DNA from: Stutzerimonas stutzeri RCH2
GTDB lineage: Bacteria > Pseudomonadota > Gammaproteobacteria > Pseudomonadales > Pseudomonadaceae
NCBI RefSeq assembly: GCF_000327065.1
Contig: NC_019936.1
Coordinates: 3,686,001 to 3,750,000 of the forward strand
Direction: 5' to 3'
Length of the DNA: 64,000 nucleotides
The translations under genes were made by a program, and so were the position numbers. The notes under the pieces are model-generated. The model searched no databases, had not been told where the DNA came from, and saw only the letters and a list, made by a program, of their open reading frames with translations. This document shows, piece by piece, positions 25,852 to 34,500 of this stretch; positions within the stretch are counted from its first letter, which is position 1; every line of letters begins with the position of its first letter.

Positions 25852-26516
25852 TGCGTCTGCTCTTGGTCGAAGACAACGTTCCGCTGGCCGACGAACTGGT
25901 CGCCAGTCTCAGCCGCAACGGCTATGCGATCGACTGGCTCACCGATGGCCGCGATGCCGAATACCAGGGCTCAAGCGAGCCCTACGACCTGATCATTCTC
26001 GACCTCGGCTTGCCTGGCAAACCGGGGCTGGAGGTGCTGCGGGCCTGGCGCGCCGGCGGCCTCACCACACCGGTGCTGATCCTCACCGCGCGCGGCTCCT
26101 GGGCCGAGCGCATCGATGGCCTCAAGGCCGGCGCCGATGACTACCTGACCAAGCCCTTCCACCCCGAAGAACTGCTGCTGCGCATCCAGGCACTGTTGCG
26201 CCGTGCCCACGGCCTGGCCAACCAGCCCATGCTGCAGGCCGGTGGTCTGGAGCTGGACGAATCGCGCCAGTGCTGCCGCAAGGACGGCGAGGACATTGAA
26301 CTCACCGCCGGTGAGTTCCGCCTGCTGCGCTATTTCATGCTGCACCCTGGCCAGCTGCTCTCCAAGTCACAACTGACCGAACATCTCTACGACGGAGAAA
26401 CCGAACGCGACTCCAATGTCATCGAGGTGCACATCAACCGGCTGCGCGGCAAGCTCGGCCGCGAGCTGATCGAAACGCGCCGCGGTCAGGGCTATCGCTT
26501 CGGCGGCCAGGTGTGA
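25851..26516 (+). CDS. OmpR/PhoB-family response regulator (PmrA/QseB type)
   Basis: Two-component response regulator of 221 residues. Receiver domain with acidic pocket E7/D8, phospho-acceptor D51 in [10 protein letters not shown], and K101 in TKPF. A winged-helix DNA-binding domain of OmpR type (about residues 125-218) ends in the usual [12 protein letters not shown]. The start overlaps the PepSY stop and the end overlaps the kinase GTG start. The PmrA/QseB-like operator upstream of the unit fits this subfamily, but the signal (metal, cationic peptide or other) is unknown. Confidence 0.93.
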   Translation: MRLLLVEDNVPLADELVASLSRNGYAIDWLTDGRDAEYQGSSEPYDLIILDLGLPGKPGLEVLRAWRAGGLTTPVLILTARGSWAERIDGLKAGADDYLTKPFHPEELLLRIQALLRRAHGLANQPMLQAGGLELDESRQCCRKDGEDIELTAGEFRLLRYFMLHPGQLLSKSQLTEHLYDGETERDSNVIEVHINRLRGKLGRELIETRRGQGYRFGGQV

Positions 26517-27829
26517 AGTCGATCCAGCGCAGCCTCGGGCTGGCACTGATTGCCACGTTGTTGCTGGTGGCACTGGTATTGGTACAGACCAGCCTGTGGC
26601 TGTTCGAGTCGGGACTCAGACGCAGCCTGGAGACAGACCTGCGCGAGGAGACCGAAGGCTTGCTGATCGCCCTGGTGAAGGGGCCGAACGGTGATCAGCT
26701 GGACCTGAAGCGCCTCAATCCGCGCTATCAACGGCCCTTTTCCGGCCACTATTTCAAGATCGAGCTGCCCGGGCGCACCTGGCGCTCACGCTCGCTGTGG
26801 GATGCCACACCGCAATGGCCAGACCGTGCGGGGCTGGCAGACGAACTGCTCGACGGCCCCCAGGGCCAGCGATTGCTCGGCTATCGCGCCGAGTACCGCC
26901 GCGATGGTCAGCCGATCATCATCAGCGTGGCGCAGGACTACACGCCTATCCTCGACAGCTTTGCCCGCGTGCGGCTGAGCGGTCTGGGTCTGGTCGGCTT
27001 CGCCCTGCTCGCTCTGCTGCTGTTGCAACGCTACGCCATGGCCCTGGCACTACGACCGCTGGAGCGCGCACGCCAGCAGATCGCCCAGCTGCAGCAGGGC
27101 CAGCGCCAGCAGCTGGACCAGCAGGCGCCCGTCGAACTGCAGCCGCTGGTGGAGCAGATCAACCATCTGCTCAGCCACACCGAGGAGACACTGCAGCGCT
27201 CGCGGCATGCGCTGGGCAATCTCGGCCATGCGCTGAAGACGCCGCTGGCGGTGCTCGGCAGCCTGGTACAACGCGAGGAACTGGCCGCCCATCCCGAACT
27301 GCAGGCCAGCCTGCAGGAGCAGCTGGAGCAGATTCAGCAGCGCGTCAGCCGCGAACTTGGCCGCGCACGGCTCTCTGTCGACGTGCTGCCCGGCGCCCAT
27401 TTCGATTGCGACGCCGAACTGCCGGCGCTGTTCGACACCCTGGCGATGATCCACCGCTCCGACCTCGAGCTGCGCTGGCATGCCCCAGCCGACTGCCGTC
27501 TGCCGCATGATCGCGAGGACATGCTCGAGCTGCTCGGCAACCTGCTGGACAACGCCTGCAAATGGGCCAGCAACCGTGTCGAGCTGAGCATCGAGCGCAG
27601 CAGCAACGGCTTCGTTCTGCTGGTGGACGACGACGGGCCGGGTATACCCGCGCAACAGCGGGAAAAGGTCATCGACCGCGGTGTGCGACTGGACGAGACG
27701 GCGGAAGGTCACGGCCTGGGGCTGGGAATCGTCAGCGACATCCTGACGGCCTGGCGTGGGGAATGGAGCCTGGAGGAAAGTCCGCTGGGGGGCTTGCGTG
27801 TGCGCGTCGCGCTACCCGCGATTCGTTGA
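26513..27829 (+). CDS. Sensor histidine kinase
   Basis: Membrane histidine kinase of 438 residues, partner of the preceding regulator. TM1 spans about residues 7-30, a periplasmic domain of about 125 residues follows, and TM2 spans about 155-175, then a HAMP-like linker. H239 in [10 protein letters not shown] is the phosphorylation site. The ATPase domain shows the N box [14 protein letters not shown] and G boxes DDGPGIP and GHGLGLGI. Starts with GTG overlapping the regulator stop by 4 bp. The periplasmic domain has no recognised ligand motif; the adjacent PepSY proteins are candidates for interaction. Confidence 0.93.
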   Translation: MKSIQRSLGLALIATLLLVALVLVQTSLWLFESGLRRSLETDLREETEGLLIALVKGPNGDQLDLKRLNPRYQRPFSGHYFKIELPGRTWRSRSLWDATPQWPDRAGLADELLDGPQGQRLLGYRAEYRRDGQPIIISVAQDYTPILDSFARVRLSGLGLVGFALLALLLLQRYAMALALRPLERARQQIAQLQQGQRQQLDQQAPVELQPLVEQINHLLSHTEETLQRSRHALGNLGHALKTPLAVLGSLVQREELAAHPELQASLQEQLEQIQQRVSRELGRARLSVDVLPGAHFDCDAELPALFDTLAMIHRSDLELRWHAPADCRLPHDREDMLELLGNLLDNACKWASNRVELSIERSSNGFVLLVDDDGPGIPAQQREKVIDRGVRLDETAEGHGLGLGIVSDILTAWRGEWSLEESPLGGLRVRVALPAIR

Positions 27830-27834
27830 GGCGA

Positions 27835-28050
27835 TTACCGCGGACGTGCCAGCTCGTTGCGCATGTCTTCGAGAATGGTTTCCACCAGTAGTGTGTTCTG
27901 TACCTGATGTCCGGCCACGATCCGCGTCGCATGGGTGCCATTGATCGGATAGCCGACATGGACTTCCAGCCTGCCGTCCGCCTGCGGCTCCACGCGGGTG
28001 CGGTATTGCGAAGTGAAGGTATCGGCCAAATGACGGGACAGAGTCTTCAT
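27835..28050 (-). CDS. Small hypothetical protein
   Basis: Open frame of 71 residues on the strand opposite the kinase, 5 bp from the kinase stop. The protein is soluble, without signal peptide or cysteines; motif-like parts are VEPQADGRLEVHVGYPI and TLLVETILEDMRNEL. GC-rich third positions and an ATG with AGAG upstream suggest a real gene, but I do not recognise a family. Possibly co-transcribed with the 32-residue membrane protein gene 107 bp upstream. Confidence 0.5.
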   Translation of the reverse strand: MKTLSRHLADTFTSQYRTRVEPQADGRLEVHVGYPINGTHATRIVAGHQVQNTLLVETILEDMRNELARPR

Positions 28051-28157
28051 GGAGCATCTCTAGCAGTGAGCCTGAGACAAAGACCCGGTTCTACGCTCGG
28101 AGATTCCAGCCGTCCATCGGGAAGCCTTCGATCTTCAACAAACTGTAACCCTCCTCG

Positions 28158-28256
28158 TCATTTGCGATCGGCATCGGCATAGGCCAGCCATGCCAGCAAA
28201 AGCATCGCGACAAACGCCGCACAGGACATCACCAACGCATTGATCAGCAGGCTCAT
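28158..28256 (-). CDS. Predicted 32-residue single-helix membrane protein
   Basis: Very short frame encoding one hydrophobic helix (ALVMSCAAFVAMLLLAWLAY) followed by the polar tail ADADRK, so a single-pass inner-membrane miniprotein with the tail probably cytoplasmic. The ATG at 28256 has GAGGAG 8 nt upstream, a better ribosome site than many full-size genes here, and the stop is followed by another GAGG. It resembles small accessory subunits of membrane complexes only in general form; no family recognised. Divergent from the WYL regulator gene. Confidence 0.45.
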   Translation of the reverse strand: MSLLINALVMSCAAFVAMLLLAWLAYADADRK

Positions 28257-28290
28257 GTCAGGGTCTCCTCATCCACCGGATCGAGTTGAA

Positions 28291-28333
28291 ACATACCCCG
28301 AATATATGTAGCGTTGCGCGACACGTCGACGTG
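28291..28333. promoter_or_regulatory. Palindromes in front of the WYL regulator gene
   Basis: Dyad ACATA-N9-TATGT (28291-28309) and the perfect 12-bp palindrome CACGTCGACGTG (28322-28333), both 40-85 bp before the regulator start. WYL regulators of the BrxR/CapW class bind inverted repeats in their own promoter, so either may be the autoregulatory operator. Confidence 0.4.
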
Positions 28334-28375
28334 CTCGACATAGGCATGTAAATCTTTGGAACAGGTGCAGAGGCG

Positions 28376-29248
28376 ATGAAACGCAAGCAATCGATCAGTC
28401 AGATTCGCTGGGACCTGGCGCTGCGCTACCGGCTGATCGAGACCATCGCCTGGTGGGAAGGCCGCCTGACCACGGGCCACCTGATGCAGAGTTTCGGCAT
28501 CAGCCGCCAGCAGGCATCGAAGGACATCAACACCTACCTGAACGAACATGCGCCCAAAAACCTGACATATGACCGCCACCTGAAGGGCTACAAGCCGACC
28601 AAAGTCTTCCAGCCGCTGTTCATCGACGGCAGCGCCAGCGCCTACCTGCACCTGCTTGACCAGAACCGCGTGCGCGCCCCGCATATCGAGGGCCTGGCGC
28701 TGGCCTACGCGCATACCGAAGTACTGCAGGTGCCGGACCGCAGCATCCGTCCGGAGGTACTGCGGCCGATCCTGCAGGCCTGCCGCGAGGGCCTGCGCCT
28801 GGAGAGCGAGTACGTCTCGCTGGCCAACCCGGAGGTGGAAATCCGCGTGATGGCGCCGCACACGCTGGTGTTCACCGGCATGCGCTGGCACGTGCGCGCC
28901 TACTGCGAGAAGAATCGCGAGTACCGCGACTTCGTCCTCAGCCGCTTCCGCGGCGAGCCGGACCTGATGGACGCAAGCGACCACACCCGCGAGCAGGACG
29001 ATGCGTGGAACACGCCGGTGACTGTGCTGATCGAGCCGGACGCGCGATTGAGCCCGGCGCAGAAGGCGATCATCGAGGTGGACTTCGGCATGCTCGACGG
29101 CCACCTACCGGTGGAGACGCGCGGGGCGCTGGTGCAGTACGTGCTGCAGCGCTTCGGCATCGACCCGAATACCGTGCAGGCGAATGCGGCGGCGCAGCAG
29201 CTGCAGGTGGGGAATCTGCAGGCGTTGAAGGGGTGGTTGTACTCGTGA
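28376..29248 (+). CDS. WYL-domain transcriptional regulator (BrxR/CapW-like)
   Basis: Transcription regulator of 290 residues. An N-terminal winged helix-turn-helix (about 10-75; GRLTTGHLMQSFGISRQQASKDINTYL) is followed by a WYL domain (about 125-200) and a C-terminal WCX-like extension. The signature is altered: GMRWHVRAYCEKNREYRDFVLSRF carries W-H-V where W-Y-L is usual. Length and layout match BrxR and CapW, repressors found beside phage-defence systems (BREX, CBASS). Here no defence effector follows, only a gene-free repeat segment and sbcDC. The regulated target is unknown, possibly the divergent miniprotein gene or itself. Confidence 0.85.
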   Translation: MKRKQSISQIRWDLALRYRLIETIAWWEGRLTTGHLMQSFGISRQQASKDINTYLNEHAPKNLTYDRHLKGYKPTKVFQPLFIDGSASAYLHLLDQNRVRAPHIEGLALAYAHTEVLQVPDRSIRPEVLRPILQACREGLRLESEYVSLANPEVEIRVMAPHTLVFTGMRWHVRAYCEKNREYRDFVLSRFRGEPDLMDASDHTREQDDAWNTPVTVLIEPDARLSPAQKAIIEVDFGMLDGHLPVETRGALVQYVLQRFGIDPNTVQANAAAQQLQVGNLQALKGWLYS

Positions 29249-29334
29249 GGGCTTGTGGGGGTGGTCTTGGCCGTGAAGGGCATCGGCGCGGATTTCGGTA
29301 TGTGAGCGCCGCGCTTTGCTTGGCATTTAGCTCA

Positions 29335-29523
29335 GGTTTCGCCCTGCTGGGCGACTCACTTTTCTTTGCACGCGCAAAGAAAAGTAAGCAAAAGAAAGCG
29401 CGCCCCTACATCCGGCCCTGCGCTACGCGCAGGGTTCGTTCGCTCCATCGCCGCTCCAGGGGTCGGCTTACAAGGGCCATCCATGGCCCTTTAAGCCTTT
29501 CGCCGCATCCATGCGGCTCACCC
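29335..29523. repeat. Left copy of a large inverted repeat (about 190 bp)
   Basis: Begins with GGTTTCGCCCTGCTGGGCGACT (29335-29356), then a strong hairpin ACTTTTCTTTG...CAAAGAAAAGT, a GCCCCTACATCCGGCCC block and GCATCCATGCGGCTCACCC (29505-29523). The blocks recur in the same order, on the other strand, at 29962-30158. I recognise the CTTTTCTTTGC...GCAAAGAAAAGT part as a motif common between genes in Pseudomonas genomes. Confidence 0.7.
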
Positions 29524-29961
29524 CCTTGCGCAACGATTCCGCTCTCCCTACTGAAGGGGAATCTGGTGCTGCCTGTCAGGCCGCGCATGGAAACGCACAA
29601 AGCAAAGTCAACTGCGAAGCAAAGCGAAGTCAGCCTTCGATCCATCAGGCGGCCCGGACTGGAATCCTCTTCAGGAAGCCGAACGCAGGCGTTGCGCAGG
29701 GGGACGCAAGGCGTTGACGCCGAGCAAGGAATGACGGAACAGGAACGTCCCGTCATAACATGTCCCCAGAGCAGCGATGTAGGGTGGAAAACTGCGCAGC
29801 ATTTTCCACCGCAGGCTTCAAGCAAGTTTTTGCCGGGCCACGGCGGGTCACTTTGCAAACCGGTAGGTAAGCTTCGCGTTACCCGCCCATCCCTAATTGC
29901 ACGACCTTTCAGGCAACACCAAACGCCCCTTTCAGGAGGCCGAGCGCAGGTGGCGTGGAAA
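29524..29961. other. Gene-free core between the inverted copies
   Basis: No credible gene. Contains a GTAGGGTGGA-type hairpin (29779-29810) and a further direct repeat, CAGGAAGCCGAACGCAGG (29672-29689) against CAGGAGGCCGAGCGCAGG (29933-29950), 16 of 18 identical. Long open frames run through on both strands but have no domain, no ribosome site and repeat-derived composition. Confidence 0.6.
29779..29810. repeat. REP-type hairpin
   Basis: GTAGGGTGGAAAA...TTTTCCACC, a single member of the dispersed family seen near 3.8, 12.5 and 19.7 kb, here inside the core between the large inverted copies. Confidence 0.7.
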
Positions 29962-30158
29962 GGGTTGAGCGGCATGGATGCCGCGAGAGCTGCGATGGAC
30001 CAGGGATGGCCCTTCGCAGCGGACCCTTGGAACGTCACCGGAGCGAGGGAACCCCGGCGCAGCCGGGGCCGGATGCAGGGGCAAGAGTTTTTGGTTCCTT
30101 TGGGCGGGGCCGGCCATCCGGCGACTGCTAAAAGGAACTCGCCCAGCAGGGCGAAACC
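29962..30158. repeat. Right copy of the large inverted repeat
   Basis: Ends with ACTCGCCCAGCAGGGCGAAACC (30137-30158), which pairs with 21 of 22 bases of the left end. Internal blocks GGGCCGGATGCAGGGGC and GGGTTGAGCGGCATGGATGC (29962-29981) are the reverse complements of blocks in the left copy, more diverged than the tips. It stops about 135 bp before sbcD. Confidence 0.7.
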
Positions 30159-30292
30159 AGCGCGTCAAAACAGCACGATAAGTGACAGCCACATCCGACC
30201 GCGCCCACAAGCCTTACATCCGACGCAACTGCCCGCCGCACAAACCAAGCCAGTGGTTCGCCGCTGCGTCCGCACACAATGAGCCTGAGCCC

Positions 30293-31528
30293 ATGCGCCT
30301 GATCCACACCTCCGACTGGCACCTCGGCCAGACCCTCCACGGCCAGGACCGCGACTACGAGCACGCGCAATTCCTCGCCTGGCTGCTCGACCAGCTGGTA
30401 GCCCACCGCGCCGACGCCCTGCTGATCGCCGGCGATGTGTTCGACACGGTCAACCCGCCACTCAAGGCACAGGAGCGCCTCTACGACTTCATCGTCCGCA
30501 CCCACGAAAAGCTCCCGCAGCTGGACATCGTGATGATCGCCGGCAACCACGACTCGGGCGGGCGCATCGAACTGCCGGCGCCGCTGATGAAGCGCCTCAA
30601 TGCCCATGCCGTCGGTCGTATCAGCTGGGTCGCCGAGGGCCAGCTCGATCACCAGCGGCTGCTGGTGCCGCTGCATGACGCCAATGGCAACACCGCCGCC
30701 TGGTGTCTCACCCTGCCCTTCCTGCGTCCGGCCGAAGTCACCGGCATGGAGCTGGGCGATGACTACATGGCCGGCATTCGCCAGGTCCACGAGCGGCTGA
30801 TCGCTGCTGCCGAAACCGCACGCCAGCCCGGCCAGGCGCTGGTCGCCATGAGCCACGCGCACATGGCCGGCGGTGCGGTGTCGGAGGAATCCGAGCGCAA
30901 CATCGTCATCGGCAACGCGGAAGCGCTGCCGGCCAGCCTGTTTCCCGAGTCCGTCGCTTACGTCGCGCTTGGCCATTTGCACAAGCCGCAGCAGGTCGCC
31001 GGGCAGGCGCGCATCCGTTACAGCGGCTCGCCGCTGCCGCTGTCCTTCGCCGAGGTCAATTACCCGCATCAGGTGCTGCTGGTCGAACTGGACGGCGACC
31101 AATTGAAAAACGTCGAACAGCTGCCGGTGCCGCGCGCGGTGGAGATGATCCGTATCGGTCGCGCGTCGCTGGCCGAGGTGATCGCCGCGCTGGAGGCGCT
31201 GCCGCCCACCGGCCTGTTCGACGACAACCTGCCCTGGCTGGAGGTACGCGTGCTGCTCGACGAGCCACTGCCGGACCTGCGCCAGCGCATCGAAACCGCG
31301 ATAACCGGCAAGGCCTGCCGACTGGTGCGCATCGCCAGCGAATACGCCGGCAAACGCGGCGAGGCGGAATCGGAAGTATTGCTCGGCCTGGACCAGATCA
31401 GCCCGCAGGAGCTGTTCGCGCGCGCCTGGGAAGAACAGTACGGCAACCCGGCGGACGAACAGGCGCTGGACGATTTCGCCACGTTGCTGCAACGGGTCGA
31501 GTTCGCCCATGAGGAGATTGAGCGATGA
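30293..31528 (+). CDS. sbcD: SbcD, nuclease subunit of the SbcCD (Mre11-Rad50) complex
   Basis: Metal-dependent 3'-5' exonuclease and hairpin endonuclease working with SbcC on palindromes, replication forks and protein-blocked ends. 411 residues. The five phosphoesterase motifs are present: HTSDWHLG, IAGDVFD, IAGNHDS, MSHAHM and GHLHKP. The ATG at 30293 begins the standard MRLIHTSDWHLG; the open frame further upstream lies in the repeat-derived sequence. The stop overlaps the sbcC start (ATGA), so the two subunits are translated together. It sits next to a large inverted repeat, the DNA structure its complex cuts, though this may be chance. Confidence 0.97.
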   Translation: MRLIHTSDWHLGQTLHGQDRDYEHAQFLAWLLDQLVAHRADALLIAGDVFDTVNPPLKAQERLYDFIVRTHEKLPQLDIVMIAGNHDSGGRIELPAPLMKRLNAHAVGRISWVAEGQLDHQRLLVPLHDANGNTAAWCLTLPFLRPAEVTGMELGDDYMAGIRQVHERLIAAAETARQPGQALVAMSHAHMAGGAVSEESERNIVIGNAEALPASLFPESVAYVALGHLHKPQQVAGQARIRYSGSPLPLSFAEVNYPHQVLLVELDGDQLKNVEQLPVPRAVEMIRIGRASLAEVIAALEALPPTGLFDDNLPWLEVRVLLDEPLPDLRQRIETAITGKACRLVRIASEYAGKRGEAESEVLLGLDQISPQELFARAWEEQYGNPADEQALDDFATLLQRVEFAHEEIER

Positions 31529-34500
31529 AAATCCTCGCCATCCGTCTGAAGAACCTGGCCTCACTGGCCGGCGAACAGGTCATCGACTTCACCACCGAAC
31601 CGCTGGCCAGCGCTGGCCTGTTCGCCATCACCGGGCCGACGGGGGCCGGCAAGAGCACCATTCTCGACGCCCTGTGCCTGGCGCTCTTCGGCAGCACACC
31701 GCGGCTCGACAGCGTCTCCCCGCTGAACAAGGTCCCCGACGTCGAAGCCGAGATCGGCGGTGGCGACGAACGCAATCTGCTGCGCCGCGGTTGTGGTGCA
31801 GGGTTCGCCGAGGTGGATTTCGTCGGCGTCGACGGCCACCGCTACCGCGCCCGCTGGGAGGTCAAGCGCGCCCGCGAAAAGGTCGACGGCCGCCTGCAGG
31901 CCAGCAGCCAAAGCCTTACGGATCTCGACAGTGGCACACTCCTGGCCAGCGGCAAGAAGCGCGAATTCAAGGAGCTGCTCGAAGCCCGCCTGGGGCTGAC
32001 GCTGGCGCAGTTCACCCGCGCCGTGCTGCTGGCGCAGAGCGAGTTTTCCGCCTTCCTCAAGGCCGACGACAACGAGCGCGGCACGCTGCTGGAAAAGCTC
32101 ACCGACACCGGTCTCTACAGCCGACTCGGCCAGGCTGCCTTCGAGGCCGCCAAGCAGGCGAAGGAAAGCCTCACCCGCCTGGAACAGCAGGCTGGCGGCT
32201 TGCAGCCGCTGGAACCCGAGCAGCGTGACGTACTGGAGCGCGAACATCAGGCCCAGCTCGAAGAATTGAAGAAGCTGCAACAGCAGCTCAAGGAACTGGA
32301 AGCCCAGCGGCAATGGCTCAGCGAACTGCAGCGCCTGGAAAACGAGCGCGAAGCGGCACGCCAGCAGCTGCAGGACGCCGAAGACGAGCGTGAAAGCCTG
32401 ACCGCGGCCCGCCGTATCCTCGACCTGTTCGAACTGCTCGCGCCGCAGCGCCATCGTTTTCTGCGTCAGCAGGAACTCGAACCCCTGCTCGGCAAGGCCG
32501 CCGAAAGTCTCACTCGCCTGCAGCACGAGGCGCAAAGCCTGCAGCAACGTCTCGACAGCTTGCAGAGGCAGTGCGAAGCCGCTGGCAACGACCTGCGCGC
32601 AGCCGAACAGGCGCGGCAGACGGCCGAGCCGAGGCTTGCACAAGCGCGCCGCGAAGAGGAGCGCCTCAGCCATCTGAACGCCGACCTCGCCTCGATCCGC
32701 GAAGAAAGCGCCCAGGCCGATGCCGCGGCCAGCGCCGGCGAGGCAACGCTCAAGCAGCTCGGCGATCAGCAACAGCGCGCCGCCGAACAGCTGGCGACGC
32801 TGACGCAGCAACTCGAGACCAGCGCAGCGCTGCAACCGCTCTGTGTCGCCTGGGGTGGCTACCGCCCGCGCTTGCAACAGGCGGTTCAGCTGGCAGCACG
32901 CTTGCAGCAGGGTCAGAGCGAACTCCCCGCGCTGCAAGCGCAGGCTGAGGCCGCGGAGTCGCAGCAAAGCCTGGCACGCGAGGCGCTGGATAATCTGCAA
33001 CGCGAGCGCGACAGCGAACTCGGGCTGGCCGAACAGCTGGCCGGTCTGCACCGACAACTCGATGAATGGCGCCAGGCCGAGCGCGAAACCGATGCGCTGC
33101 AACAGCTCTGGGCGCAGCAGCTGACGCTCACCGCCAGCCAGCACGAACTGAGCAACGCCAACAGTCGCCAGCAGGCCGAACTGGACAGCCTGGTGCCGCT
33201 GGGCAAACAGGTCCGCAATGATCGCGACGCTGCCGAGCAGGCGCTCAAGGTCACCCTTGCCCTGCTCGAACGCCAACGTCTGGCACGCAGCGAGAATGTC
33301 GAAGCGCTGCGCGCGTCGCTGGTCCCGGGCGAGCCCTGCCCGGTCTGCGGCAGCGACGAGCATCCCTGGCAGCAGACCGACGCGCTGGTCGCCAGTCTCG
33401 ATCGCCACGACGACAGCGAGGCCGCGCACGCGCAGCAGGCGCTACAGGAACAGGACCAGCGCCTGCAGGAGCTGCGTGACCGCCACGTCGCGCTCAGCAC
33501 GCAGTTGCGTCAGACGCAACAACGCCAGAGCGAAGTCGAGCTGCAGCTGCAGGCCCTAGCACCGCGCCTGCTCGCCCTGCCCGTCCACACGCGATTGCTT
33601 GAGCAGCCGGAAGCCGAGCGTTCGCAATGGCTGGAAACGCAGCTGACCAATCTCAAAGACCAGATCGCCAGCGCCAGCCAGCGTCAGCAGCAGTTGCTCG
33701 CCCTACAACAGCGCAGCGAAACCCTGCAGCAGGCCTGGCAGGCCGCGCGCGAAGCCTGTGTCGAGGCGACGCAGCAACTCGCCCGCCAGCGCGACGCCCT
33801 TGCCCGCGACAGCCAACAGCTCGACGAGGAATTGCTGGCCTTTGCCGAGCTGCTGCCCGTCGAACAGCTGCAGCGCTGGCGCGAAAACCCGGCGCAGACC
33901 TTTATGCAGCTGGACGCCAGCATCGCCACGCGACTGCAGCAACTGCAGGCGCAAACCGAGCTCGCCGAGGAGCTGCGCCAGTGCGAGCAGCGCCGCAGCG
34001 ACGAGCAGTTGCAACAACGCCATCGTCAGGAGAAACAGGCTAGCTGCAGCGCACGACTGAGCGAGCGCGAGAAACTGCTGCTGGCCTGCCAGCAGGCGCT
34101 GCGTACCAGCCTTGGCGAGCAAAGCAGCGCCAGCGCCTGGCAACAGCAGCTAGATGCGGCAATCCAGACCGCCCGCCAGGCGCAGACCGCGATCGATCAG
34201 CAGCTCAACGAGAGCAAGCTCGGCCTGACGCGCTTGCACAGCGAGCAGCAGAACTGCCGCCAGCGCCATGCCGAACTGGCGCAGGAACGCGATGCGCTGA
34301 ACGCCGAACTGGCAAGCTGGCGCGCCGACCATCCGCAGCTGGACGACGCCAGTCTCGCCCAGCTGCTGCATATGGACGACCAGCTGATCGCCGAGGCGCG
34401 CCAGCGTTTGCGAGAGAACAGCGACAGCCTGACCCGCTGTCGCGAGCGTCTCGACGGTTGCCTCAACCGCCTGAACCTGCACAAACAGCAGCAGAGCGAC

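Noticed and set aside
29005..30282. Open frame of about 425 codons on the plus strand across the end of the WYL gene and the repeat segment
   Set aside because: Overlaps the WYL gene in another frame, has no ribosome site or domain, and its sequence derives from inverted repeats.
31561..33429. Open frame of 622 codons antisense to sbcC
   Set aside because: Composition is the mirror of Gln/Leu/Ala coiled-coil codons in GC-rich DNA; sbcC is unmistakable.
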